Assembly (NCBI GenBank): GCA_900759435.1
Contig: CAAEVD010000026.1
Coordinates: 1-14,566 of the forward strand
Source: an uncultured Collinsella sp.
GTDB lineage: Bacteria > Actinomycetota > Coriobacteriia > Coriobacteriales > Coriobacteriaceae
Direction of reading: 5' to 3'
Length of the DNA stretch: 14,566 nucleotides
Shown here: positions 1 through 8,000 of the stretch, piece after piece
Numbering within the stretch: the first letter of the stretch is position 1
Layout of the letters: every line of letters starts with the position of its first letter
The notes under the pieces: model-generated
Told to the model about the DNA's origin: nothing
Database searches by the model: none
Seen by the model: only the letters and a program-made list of their open reading frames with translations
Translations under genes and position numbers: made by a program

Positions 1-404
1 GCACCGTAGGTCACATCGAGCTTGGGCAGGGACTCCCCCACGCGGGCGGCTGCAACAAGGTCGCCCTCAAACCCCTCCGGGATAAAGAACACGCAGTCGG
101 CGCTGCCCTTGGCGCTATTGCTCTTGGAGAGCGCGTCCGCAAGATCGTACGTATCGTCGCCGATGCCCGTGACCAGCTCAAAACGCGACCCCAGATGCTT
201 GGTAAGCGCACGCGAAAGGTCGCTGTCGTCGCGGTCGACCACGATCACGTTGGCGTCGTAGGGCTTGTACTCGGTGAGCTGCGACGAGTTCCAGCTGACG
301 GAAGCTGCAATAAACACGCCCATGAGCGAGATGAACACCGTATAGATGAGCAGGTAGAACGGGTGCGCGAACGCCATGCGAAGCGCGGTCTTAAAGGTGC
401 TCAT
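1..404 (-). CDS. ABC-2 type transporter permease, N-terminal part (runs off the window)
   Basis: The gene begins at the ATG at 402-404 and reads leftward out of the window, so only 134 N-terminal codons are visible. The protein opens with a short basic segment (MSTFKTALRMAFAHPF) and a hydrophobic helix at about residues 16-36, followed by a soluble, presumably extracytoplasmic stretch. That is the usual start of ABC-2 permeases with one N-terminal helix, a large ectodomain and a C-terminal membrane bundle. A strong ribosome site (GGAAGGAG) lies 5 bases before the ATG, inside the end of the upstream permease gene. The two reading frames overlap by 14 bases, which suggests translational coupling. 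It is the last visible gene of the ATPase-permease-permease operon and probably forms a heterodimeric channel with the 391-1578 product. The substrate is not visible; a drug or lipopeptide exporter is inferred from context. Confidence 0.8.
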   Translation of the reverse strand, partial: MSTFKTALRMAFAHPFYLLIYTVFISLMGVFIAASVSWNSSQLTEYKPYDANVIVVDRDDSDLSRALTKHLGSRFELVTGIGDDTYDLADALSKSNSAKGSADCVFFIPEGFEGDLVAAARVGESLPKLDVTYG

Positions 405-1578
405 AGCGGCTCCTTCCAAAGATCAGCGTGGCGGCGGCAACGAACAGCAGCGCCATAAGGACCAGCGCGCCGGCGCGAACGGCAAAGGGGCCCAGGTCCT
501 CAAAGAAATACAGGCGGTTGAACATGTCGCAGATAAGCTTGACGGGGTTGAGCCAGCACTCGGCCGGGCAGGCGCGGGCGACGTCGTCGGCAAGCGCCAT
601 CGCCGGCTCGCCGTAAAGCCCGGCGAACAGGGCGCACGTGGTGGCGAAGCCCGTGAGGATGCCCGACTTGGACGCCTTGCCGCCCTTAACGGGAAGCGTG
701 CCCACAAAGAGCCCCAGGCCCGTGGCGGCAAGCGCGGAAGCGGCACCGCCCACCAAACACAGTCCCTCGCGCCCGCCAAAGTCGACGCCCACGACCAGAC
801 GCACGTAGCCAATCGCGATCGTCATCGAGGCAAAGGAGACCAACCACGAGCCCGCAAAGATGCCGGCCAGCGATGCCGTCTTGGAAAGACCGCCCACGCA
901 GCGACGCGCGCCAAGGCCGGACAGATTGGGCTGCAAATCGACGACGCTCAAAGCGGCAAACTCGGCAGACATCATCGCAACCAGGCCAAAGAGTGCGTAG
1001 TAGTAGATGACCGTGCCATCGGGCGTGGTGCGTGTCAGGCTTACGCGGCGGGTGCCGCCCTCGAGCGACAGGGCGCGCGCAACCGCCTCCGGGTCGGCGA
1101 GCGCCGCCGGGTTGTCCTGGGCAATCTGGGACATGAGCTCGGCATTTTGCGTATACGAGCTCGCCACCGTCTCAAGGATGCTGCGGTCGGTGAGCACCGA
1201 CGACGCACGAGAGCTGTCATAGCTCGAAAGCAACGTGAGTTTGGGCGTGCCCACATCGTCGACCGTATAGATGCCCGCGACCTCGCCGGCCTTGAGCGCA
1301 CGGTTCGCATCGGCTGCGTCGTCGCACTCGTGGATCTCGAGCAGTTGGTCGTCGCCTTCCTTGGCAAGCGACGTCGCCACGTCCTTAAAGGTCGAGGCGT
1401 CCCAGGCCTCATCCGCTACGACGGCCACCGGCACCGGGTCGACCGTGCCGTCGGAGCTGAGGTTCGCAAACATAAACATGAACATCGTGGAAAGCGCGAC
1501 GGGAAAGACCGCGCCCCAAACCCACGTGCTCGGCCGGCGCAGCAGCGTCCTGACCGTGGTGATGATGGTGTTGAACAT
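391..1578 (-). CDS. ABC-2 type transporter permease, 395 aa
   Basis: This is a complete permease with one N-terminal transmembrane helix (about residues 19-38), a soluble domain of roughly 145 residues (about 41-186), and then about five hydrophobic segments near 188-212, 233-265, 272-293, 303-322 and 364-387. That topology is typical of the ABC2_membrane_3/YhgE-like families of export permeases. The start is the ATG at 1576-1578, nine bases after the stop of the ATPase gene, and the stop lies 14 bases inside the next permease. The gene therefore sits mid-operon between its ATPase and a second permease, as in LnrLMN-type linearmycin exporters. The family is clear from topology and context. 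The transported compound cannot be read from the sequence. Confidence 0.85.
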   Translation of the reverse strand: MFNTIITTVRTLLRRPSTWVWGAVFPVALSTMFMFMFANLSSDGTVDPVPVAVVADEAWDASTFKDVATSLAKEGDDQLLEIHECDDAADANRALKAGEVAGIYTVDDVGTPKLTLLSSYDSSRASSVLTDRSILETVASSYTQNAELMSQIAQDNPAALADPEAVARALSLEGGTRRVSLTRTTPDGTVIYYYALFGLVAMMSAEFAALSVVDLQPNLSGLGARRCVGGLSKTASLAGIFAGSWLVSFASMTIAIGYVRLVVGVDFGGREGLCLVGGAASALAATGLGLFVGTLPVKGGKASKSGILTGFATTCALFAGLYGEPAMALADDVARACPAECWLNPVKLICDMFNRLYFFEDLGPFAVRAGALVLMALLFVAAATLIFGRSRYEHL

Positions 1579-1587
1579 GGCTGCCCC

Positions 1588-2526
1588 CTAGTCGCGCAGC
1601 TCGCGGCCGGTGATCTCGAGGAACACGTCGTTGAGGGTCGGCGGTTCGCTCCACACGCGGCCGAGTGCCACGTCGGCAGCGCGCAGCGTGTCGAGGATGT
1701 CGACCAGGTTGTGCGGGCTCGCCTCGCAGGTGCAGACGAGCTCGCCGCCGGACAGCTCAACCGAAAGCACGTGCTCGAGGGCGCGCAGGCGCTCGACCGT
1801 GGCGGTCTCGACGGCGCCGACCTCGACGGTCACGCGCTCGCCCATCTGGATCATGCGCTTGAGCTCGTCGTTGGTGCCCTGCGCCAACACGCGCCCGCCG
1901 TCCATGATCATGATGCGGCTGCAGATCTGCTCGACTTCCTCCATGTAATGGCTGGTATACACTACCGTGGCGCCCTCGTCGCGCAGGCGGCAGATGCCCT
2001 CCAGGATGGCGTTGCGGCTCTGCGGGTCGACCGCCACCGTGGGTTCGTCAAAGAAGATGAGCTCGGGCTTGTGCGCGATGCCGCAGGCGATGTTGAGGCG
2101 ACGCGCCAGGCCGCCCGAGAGCTTGCCAGGGCGGAACTTAGCAAAGTCGCCCAGCCCGACAAAGTCGATCGCCTCGTCTACCAGCGCACGGCGGAGCTTG
2201 CGGTCGCTGACGTAAAGGCTGCAGAAATAGTCGATGTTCTCGCGCACGGTGAGTTCGTCGAACACCGCAACTTGCTGCGGGACCACGCCGATGCGGCGCT
2301 TGAGGTCGTAGCGGGCGGGCGTCATGGGTTCGCCGAACAGCTCAATGGTGCCTTTGTCGTAGGCAAGCAGCTGCAAGATACAGTTGATGGACGTGGTTTT
2401 GCCCGAGCCGTTGGGGCCCAGCAGGCCAAAGATCTCGCCGGGGGCGATGCTCAGGTTAAAGTGGTCGAGCGCAATAAGGTCATCGTAGCGCTTGACGAGG
2501 TTTTCGACGTGGACGATGTCTGTCAT
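1588..2526 (-). CDS. ABC transporter ATP-binding protein, 312 aa
   Basis: This is the nucleotide-binding subunit that powers the two ABC-2 permeases downstream. In order it shows Walker A GPNGSGKTT (37-45), Q-loop VPQQ (82-85), signature LSGGLARRL (136-144), Walker B LIFFDEPT (156-163), a D-loop AVDP instead of the common GLDP, and the H-loop histidine H193 in TSHYMEEVEQ. About 100 residues follow the core domain, as in drug- and lipopeptide-exporter ATPases (CcmA/DrrA/LnrL type). I start it at the ATG at 2524-2526, because family homology begins there (MTDIVHVENL) and an AAGGG lies just upstream. An in-frame GTG at 2592 would add 22 residues without resemblance to the family. The gene is first in its operon and divergent from the histidine kinase gene, with about 200 bases between them. 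Confidence 0.93.
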   Translation of the reverse strand: MTDIVHVENLVKRYDDLIALDHFNLSIAPGEIFGLLGPNGSGKTTSINCILQLLAYDKGTIELFGEPMTPARYDLKRRIGVVPQQVAVFDELTVRENIDYFCSLYVSDRKLRRALVDEAIDFVGLGDFAKFRPGKLSGGLARRLNIACGIAHKPELIFFDEPTVAVDPQSRNAILEGICRLRDEGATVVYTSHYMEEVEQICSRIMIMDGGRVLAQGTNDELKRMIQMGERVTVEVGAVETATVERLRALEHVLSVELSGGELVCTCEASPHNLVDILDTLRAADVALGRVWSEPPTLNDVFLEITGRELRD

Positions 2527-2713
2527 GAGGCGGCCCTTCTGTTGCTTGCGGCCCGGTACGATTGCATCATCGCAGGAGCCGCCGGCGCGCACCAGTGAGC
2601 TTTGTCACGAGTGCAGGGCCTTGGTCGTGCGGCCCGCCGACGCCCCCGCTTTGCCGCGCGGGAGGAATGTCACGGTTGCGCAGGCGGCCCCCTCCACCAC
2701 GCGCAGCTTCGCG

Positions 2714-2719
2714 TACAAT
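2714..2719 (+). promoter_or_regulatory. Candidate -10 box (TACAAT), possibly giving a leaderless kinase mRNA
   Basis: TACAAT matches the sigma-70-type -10 consensus at five of six positions and ends six bases before the kinase ATG at 2726. No Shine-Dalgarno sequence is visible between them. Transcription from this box would start at or next to the ATG, giving a leaderless message, which is common in actinobacteria. A good -35 hexamer is not visible at 17 bases upstream (CCTCCA region), so the assignment is tentative. Confidence 0.35.
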
Positions 2720-2725
2720 ACCCGT

Positions 2726-3871
2726 ATGAACAGGCTTTTCGACAAATCGATCGTGCTGGCGTGCTGTATTGCGGCCGCCATGGGTCTTGCTGTGGACGCT
2801 CGCCTGGTCGCGGCGTTTTGCCTTGGCGTTATTGCCACCTCGCTGGCCGAGGTCGCACAGGGAAACCGCGCCCGCCGTGCGAGCGAGACCGCGAGCTACG
2901 TTTACATCATCGCGGCAGTTTTCGTACCGCCGTTTGTGCCGCTTGCGCCTCTCGCCTTCTATGACATCGCGCGGCGCGTGCGCCGTGAGCACGCCTGGGT
3001 CGCGCTGGGCATTGACTCCGTCTTTGCCTTTGCGCTCATCGCGGACCTTCGCACCGACGCGCTTACCGCCCGAACGCTCCTGCTGACCGCCATCCTTTCG
3101 GTTGCCGCCACCTTGCTATCGCTACGCACCGCCCAGTTGGAACGCGAGCAGCAGCGCATGCGCCGTACCCGCGACGAACTGCGGGAACGAGCCCTCGCGC
3201 TCGAAGCGCGCAACCGCGATCTTGCTGACCGCCAGGACTACGAAATCGAGCTCGCGACGCTCGCCGAACGCGCCCGTATCGCGCGCGAGATCCACGATAA
3301 CGTCGGGCATCAGCTCACGCGCGCCTCGCTGCAGGCCGAAGCCCTGCGCGTGGTCCACGCCGACGAGCCCGGCGTCGCCGCCGATTTCGCCGACGTCAAA
3401 CGCACGGTTGACGAGGCGCTCCAGCTCGTACGCGCCAGCGTCCATGCGCTCAACGACAACGCCGTCGACCTCTCCGTACAGCTCGATTGCATCGTTGAAG
3501 GCGCACGCTCGGACGGCGGCCCGCAGGTTGAGCTTGAAGTTTTGGCCGAGCATGCGCCCGCAAATGTCGCCAACTGCTTTGCGGCGGTCCTGCGCGAGGC
3601 GCTTTCCAACGCCATGCGCCACGCCCATGCCAAAACCATTACCGTGCGGTGCATGGAGCATCCGTCGTTTTACCAGCTCATCGTTACCGATGATGGCGCG
3701 GGCGGGGTCCAAGCAAGCGGCTGCGGCGCCGCAGAGGGCATGGGGTTGAGCTCCATGCGCGAGCGCGTCGAGGCGCTTGGCGGCACCTTCACCGCCGGCC
3801 CGCGCGCCGGCGTCGGCGGCTGGCGTGTGTTTGCCACCGTTCCCAAACAGCAAGGAGATGAGGGCCGATGA
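2726..3871 (+). CDS. Sensor histidine kinase, NarL/DesK type (HisKA_3), 381 aa
   Basis: This is a membrane-bound sensor kinase that should phosphorylate the response regulator encoded next to it. About four or five hydrophobic segments lie in residues 8-132. A charged coiled-coil linker (about 135-182) follows, and then the HisKA_3 dimerisation motif ARIAREIHDNVGHQL with phospho-acceptor His190. The C-terminal HATPase_c domain shows an N-box (EALSNAMRHAH, N295), a G1 box (TDDGAGG, 321-327) and a G2 box (GMGLSSMRERV, 338-348). Nothing suggests a separate sensory domain, so the signal is probably sensed in or at the membrane. I start at the ATG at 2726; the open frame extends further upstream, but that part has no membrane or family features and overlaps the divergent promoter region. 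The stop overlaps the response-regulator ATG (ATGA). Confidence 0.9.
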   Translation: MNRLFDKSIVLACCIAAAMGLAVDARLVAAFCLGVIATSLAEVAQGNRARRASETASYVYIIAAVFVPPFVPLAPLAFYDIARRVRREHAWVALGIDSVFAFALIADLRTDALTARTLLLTAILSVAATLLSLRTAQLEREQQRMRRTRDELRERALALEARNRDLADRQDYEIELATLAERARIAREIHDNVGHQLTRASLQAEALRVVHADEPGVAADFADVKRTVDEALQLVRASVHALNDNAVDLSVQLDCIVEGARSDGGPQVELEVLAEHAPANVANCFAAVLREALSNAMRHAHAKTITVRCMEHPSFYQLIVTDDGAGGVQASGCGAAEGMGLSSMRERVEALGGTFTAGPRAGVGGWRVFATVPKQQGDEGR

Positions 3872-4442
3872 GGCTCATCGTTGTCGACGACGACCGCCTA
3901 GTGGTCGATTCGCTCAAGATTATCCTGGGTGCCCAGCCGCAGATCGAAGTGGTGGGCACCGGCGCCAACGGCGACGACGCGGTCGTGCTCTACGCCGAGC
4001 ACACACCCGATATCGCGCTGCTCGACATTCAGATGCCGGGACGCGACGGCCTATCGGCGGCGCGCGAAATCCTTGAGCGCGATCCTGCAGCACGCGTGGT
4101 GTTTCTGACAACATTCTCGGATGACGAGTACATTGTGTCGGCGCTTAAACTGGGCGCCCGCGGCTACCTGATTAAAACCGATGTCGCCGCCATTCCGCCG
4201 GCGTTGGCACAAGTCATGGACGGCAAACGCGTGCTCGAGGGCAAGGCGATCGAGGATATCAACTTTGATGGGGCGGGCGTCGAGGCCGGCGCGACCCGCC
4301 GGCCCGCGGCCTCGACAACAAGGAGATCGCCGCCACGGCATACATGGGCGAAGGCACCGTACGCAACCACATCAGCTCGATCCTTGCCAAAATGGGCCTA
4401 CGCAACCGCACGCAAATCGCTATCGCCTACCTGCGAGGGTAA
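3868..4442 (+). pseudogene. NarL/LuxR-type response regulator, frameshifted and deleted in the DNA-binding domain
   Basis: The receiver domain is intact: acidic pocket D7-D9, phospho-acceptor D53 in LLDIQMPGRDG, T81/T82 and K103 in GYLIKTD. The start is the ATG at 3868, with AAGGAG at 3852-3857, overlapping the kinase stop. After about residue 140 the frame runs into sequence with no family resemblance and would stop at 4492-4494. The expected LuxR-type helix-turn-helix is present in another frame from about 4302 to the TAA at 4440-4442 and includes GLDNKEIAATAYMGEG, TVRNHISSILAKMG and RTQIAIAYLRG. The first helix that normally precedes it (the LTPREREVLxLV segment) is absent from every frame. 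The event therefore looks like a deletion of about 34-40 bases (length of the form 3n+1) near 4288-4302 rather than a single-base slip. The product would be a receiver without a working DNA-binding domain. An assembly error is possible but less likely for a deletion of this size. Confidence 0.8.
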
Positions 4443-4503
4443 TTACCCAACGGCCGACCGCTCCGGCATAGCAAAATGGCTGTTAGCGATTTAATACCAT
4501 TTC

Positions 4504-4655
4504 AAAACTATGCCGGTTTACGGGGCCAGACTCAGGACCCCCATCCATACCCGCGTTTTCTGCAAAATGACGGCTCGTCTACCTGCGGTTTTATTTTCAC
4601 GCTTTTCGGTATGGTTGAGGATTCGGAATCCGGCCCCGTAAACCGGCATAGTTTT
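4504..4655. repeat. 152-bp palindromic intergenic element, copy A
   Basis: Outer arms at 4504-4527 and 4632-4655 are perfect 24-bp inverse complements, starting AAAACTATGCCGGTTTACGG. Inside them, CCATCCATACC near 4541-4551 and GGTATGGTTG near 4608-4617 form a second, imperfect stem. The centre carries TCTACCTGCGGTTTT from 4578, followed by a T-rich stretch. The same length and layout occur in copy C (11614-11765), and about 30 bases of left flank (ATGGCTGTTA ... ATTTC) are also shared. It lies downstream of the regulator gene and ends in a T-rich run, so it may also act as a terminator. Confidence 0.85.
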
Positions 4656-4702
4656 GTTCGAGCAACCCTGCACGAGTGCCTCCGCAAGCCTTGCGGGACC
4701 AA

Positions 4703-4737
4703 AATGATCCGTTTTCCTCCGTCCCCGGGGGATCATT
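4703..4737. repeat. Short palindromic module with AATGATCC/GGATCATT arms
   Basis: The arms AATGATCC (4703-4710) and GGATCATT (4730-4737) are exact inverse complements and enclose a 19-base loop containing CCCCGGGG. A related, partly decayed copy sits at 11553-11585, directly next to palindromic element C. Its repeated association with the larger elements suggests a composite intergenic repeat. Confidence 0.65.
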
Positions 4738-4749
4738 CGGCGGCGCCAA

Positions 4750-4907
4750 CCACGAAACCGGCCCATCTACTACGTTTGACTCGATACCCCTGACCATACC
4801 TTCGTTTTGAACAAAACCGCAGGCGTTCTACCTGCGGTTTTGTTTTTGCGCTTTTCGGCATGGTTGGGGGTAAGGGGCTAAACGTAGTAGATGGGCCGAT
4901 TTCGTGG
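4750..4907. repeat. 158-bp palindromic intergenic element, copy B (variant arms)
   Basis: Arms at 4750-4777 and 4880-4907 are 28-bp inverse complements with one mismatch (core CCCATCTACTACGTTT). Their sequence is unrelated to the arms of copies A and C. The interior keeps the family pattern: GACCATACC near 4795-4800, a central TCTACCTGCGGTTTTG, CGCTTTTC, and GGCATGGTTGG on the right. The shared core with different but self-complementary arms marks it as a variant of the same family. Confidence 0.8.
4811..4847. terminator. Rho-independent terminator, probably bidirectional
   Basis: A perfect 13-bp stem (ACAAAACCGCAGG at 4811-4823 with CCTGCGGTTTTGT at 4831-4843) has a 7-base loop and is followed by TTTT on the plus strand. 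Read on the minus strand, the hairpin is likewise followed by TTTTG within its stem end. It lies at the centre of element B between convergent genes and would stop transcripts from both sides. Confidence 0.85.
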
Positions 4908-4927
4908 CAAGCCCTTCTCGCCTACGC

Positions 4928-4970
4928 ACAAAAGTGCCGCCACGGAGGAGGGAGATACCTCCGTGGCGGC
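4928..4970 (-). terminator. Strong hairpin, likely terminator of the adhesin gene
   Basis: GCCGCCACGGAGG (4936-4948) pairs perfectly with CCTCCGTGGCGGC (4958-4970) around a 9-base loop. On the minus strand the hairpin is followed by ACTTTTG, a short T run, so it fits a rho-independent terminator about 80 bases beyond the stop codon of the 5050-11373 gene. Confidence 0.7.
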
Positions 4971-4971
4971 T

Positions 4972-4988
4972 GGGGGTGGGGGTGGGGG
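4972..4988 (+). other. Three G5 runs separated by single T
   Basis: The plus strand reads GGGGGTGGGGGTGGGGG between two terminator-like hairpins. Short G runs precede it (GGCGG in the hairpin arm). It is a candidate G-quadruplex or slippage-prone tract, but a fourth run of equal length is missing. Confidence 0.45.
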
Positions 4989-5012
4989 CTATGTTCTGGC
5001 TCCCCGCCGGCC

Positions 5013-5036
5013 GCCCGGGGCCTTTTGGCCCCGGGC
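5013..5036. terminator. GC-rich hairpin just downstream of the adhesin stop codon
   Basis: GCCCGGGGCC (5013-5022) pairs with GGCCCCGGGC (5027-5036) around a TTTT loop, only 13 bases past the adhesin stop on the minus strand. No T run follows on the minus strand. It may protect the mRNA 3' end or act as a pause site, with the 4928-4970 hairpin completing termination. Confidence 0.5.
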
Positions 5037-5049
5037 ACTACCAGCGTGC

Positions 5050-8000
5050 CTAGCGCTTACGGATACCCCAGACCAGGGCTCCGACGCCGGCCATGGCAAT
5101 GACGAATGCCATGAGCAGTGCGGCGGCCTGCTGGTCACCCGTGGTGGGCAGGAAACCCTTGACCGTCTTGACGATGTTCGTCACGGTCTTGGGCGTGCCG
5201 GGATCGGGCGTCGGCACGGGCGTCTCGGGCTTCTTGTACGTGTTGTTGAACACGATACCCTCGACGCTCTTGTCGCCCTTGGTAAAGGCAACGTTCGCCT
5301 TGAGGTTGCCTTCGCCGTCGTCGACCACGTTGACGGTCGCGGTAAAGACGGACTTGTCGTAGGTCATACCGGCCTCGTCGCCCTTGACCTCGCTGATGGT
5401 GTAAACGTACGTACCAGGCTCGTCGTACTCGAACTTGTCGAAGTTGATCTTGCCGTCGGCATCGTTGGTGACGGTGGACTCGACGTCCTCGCCAACGAGC
5501 TTAAAGCTAAACTCGTCCTTCTTGAGCTCGCGTCCCTCGAGCACCTTGATGGCGCCGATGGAAACCTGCGTGGGCATGGCGTGATACTTGTTGGTAAAGC
5601 CAGCCGACTCGGTGGTTCCCTCGAGCTTGTGCGTCGCGGTCAGCGTGCCGTCACCATTGTCGGAGACGGTGGTCACGACGGTGTAGGTCGTGCCGTCATA
5701 GGTGACGCCCTTGTACAGGCCGAGCGCGTTGGGGCAAGCCTCGCGCAGCGTGTACGTGTGCGTGCCGGGTGCCTCGTAGCGGATCGGGCTCAGCGCAACG
5801 GTGCCGTTGGCGTCGTTGGTGCCACTAGCGACAACCACGCCGTCCTCGAGCAGATCAAACGTGAACTCGCCAGCTGCAAGGTCGCGGCCGGTCAGACGCT
5901 TGACGGTCTTGACCTGATCGGTCACGGAAGAATCGGTGGGCGTCACGCTGTAGGTGTTGGTGAATGTGAAGGCCGCACCGTCGTCGCCGTTGCGCACGAC
6001 CCTCAGGTGTCCGGCGCCGTCGTCAGTCACGGTGTAGGAAACCTTGCGCGTGGCGCTGGCGTCGTTGGTCACGCCAGGGGCGCTACCGGACTCGGTCACC
6101 ATATAGGTAAAGGTGTGCGAGCGCGGAGCAGCGGGGGCCTCGGGCTTGGACTCGTCCTTGGTCTCGTCACCGCTGGCGTCAGCGTCAACCTCGGCCTCGT
6201 CGGCGTTGGCTTCAGCGTCGCTCGATGCATCGCCAGAAGCATCAGTCGTCACGCCCAGGGCGCGGTTGAGGTCGTCGAGCGTAAAGTGGATCTTGCCAAA
6301 GTCCACGTTGCCGGCCGCGTCGTTGGTCACGGTTGTGTGCTCGGGCATCGGGGCACCGGCCTCGTCGGCAGTCACGGTGAAGGTGAACTTGCCCGTGATA
6401 TCGCCCGGGGTCAGGCCCTCGTCAGCCTGGAGCTTCTTGGTGCCAGCGAGCGCGGCATCAGCGGCATCGGTGCCGTAGGCATTCTCGAACACGGGCTCGA
6501 CGCCACCGTAGTCAGGCTTTGCCGTCAGGGTACCGTCGCCGTTGTCGACGACGACGACCTTAAAGCTAAAGCTCGACTTCGCGGCAGTAATACCCTTTGC
6601 TGCGAGCGGGGACGTGTACTCAAACGCCGTGTAATTGATAGTCCACGCAAGATTCGCATCCGTGTCGGTACGGATGGCGCGCTTGGCGTTTACCAGATCG
6701 GCGAGCATCTCGGTCGTGTAATGCAGAGCGCCAAAGCTCACCTGGCCGTTAACGTTGGTAACGCACGTACCCTCGATGGCTTCCTTCTCGCCCGCATAGG
6801 CGATGCCAAAGTAGAACTCGCCGTCGGCCAGCGGACGACCGGTCAGGGTCTTGGTGGCAACGACCTGAGCAACGGCACCACCATGTGCATCGGTCGTGGC
6901 GCTATAGCTGTTGACGAACGGAACCACGGCGCTCTCGACCGTAGCGGCACCAGTCTTGTACTCGGTTACCGGCGTTCCCTTGTCGGGGTTGCCAATAACG
7001 GTCGTCGTGGCGGTGAGCGTACCAGCGCCATCGTCGGCGATAGCGATCGTCACGGTGCGCTCGGCGTCGTCGTAGGTGTAACCGGGCTGGCCGTCGTTCT
7101 TCTCGGCAACGGTGTATGTAAAGGTCTTGCCCGCGTCAGCCTGCGTAAACTTGACCTCATGGCCAGCCAGGATGTCGATCAGACCAACCGTTGCCTCTGC
7201 CGTTGCAGGGGACTTGTACACGTTGGCGCCCTCGTGCAGGCCGAGCGCGATGGCCGAAGCCTCGTCGGCAGGCGTCACGGTAAAGGTGAACTGACCCTCG
7301 GTCATGGGACGTCCGGAGAGGGTCTTGCTGAGCTTGAGGCCGCCGGCCGCGGCGTAATCGAGCTCAGAGCGGTACGTGTTGGTGAAGCGGCCGCTTTCCT
7401 TCTTGGTGACGTTGGCGATCAGGACGCCCTTGCCGTTATCAGTCACGGTTACTTCGGCGGTTGCGACATGCGCGTCATACGTCATGCCGGCCGCGCTGCC
7501 CGCGTTCTCGCGGATCTCGTACTTGTAGGTTCCGGCAGCCGTGTAGTGGATCTTGCCGAACTTGATGGCGGCGATGCCATCCTCCGCGTCCTTCTTGCTC
7601 ACGGTTACGGTTGCGGGATCGGGCAGCGGGGTGCCCTCGGGGGCGGTGACGGTAAAGCTGAACTTGTCCGCATCCGTCCAGTCGCGGCCGTCAATGGCCT
7701 TGCTCAGGTCAAAGTCGAGCTCTGCGTCGATCGGGGTCACACTGTAGGAGTTCTCGAAAGTTGCAGCCTTGACGTCGTCCTTCAGGACATGCTCGGCCTT
7801 GAGGGTGCCGTCGCCGTTGTCCGTGATGGTGGTCTCGATGGTGAACTTGGCATCGCTGTAGGTGATACCGCCGGCGTTGCCCTTGACCTCGCGCAGCGTA
7901 TAGGTGTGCGTTCCGGCCTTGGTGTACTCGATGGGGCTCATCGTGATCTTGCCATCGGCGGCGTTCTTGCCGGTGGCAACGACCTTGGCGTCCTTGCCCT

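Larger units (their letters stand above)
4443..5049. other. Intergenic region rich in palindromes between convergent genes
   Basis: No convincing gene is present. The 607 bases separate the plus-strand kinase/regulator pair from the minus-strand adhesin gene and hold, in order: palindromic element A, a 15-base palindrome at 4682-4696 (CCGCAAG-C-CTTGCGG), a GATC-type palindrome, palindromic element B with a central terminator, a 13-bp stem hairpin, a G-rich tract and a 10-bp stem hairpin. A short outlying motif CCGGCATAG at 4463-4471 is the inverse of CTATGCCGG in the left arm of element A. The short open frames here read through the repeat arms and lack ribosome sites, so I treat them as non-coding. 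Confidence 0.8.

Noticed and set aside
2527..2592. Longer ATPase starting at the GTG at 2592
   Set aside because: The added 22 residues do not resemble ABC ATPase N-termini, and the ATG at 2526 begins exactly where the family homology starts.
376..2598. Long plus-strand open frame (740 codons) opposite the ABC transporter genes
   Set aside because: It runs antisense through three well-supported genes and across their junctions. The composition (Arg, Ala, His, Gly) is typical of antisense frames in GC-rich DNA.
2676..2681. TTGCGC as a -35 box for the kinase promoter
   Set aside because: It lies about 32 bases from the TACAAT box, far outside the usual 16-18 base spacing.
4476..4797. Short open frames on both strands inside palindromic elements A and B
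   Set aside because: They are formed by the repeat arms. Similar peptides (STCGF..., VVDGP-SW) reappear only because the DNA repeats do. There is no ribosome site, and the frames end in unrelated sequence.
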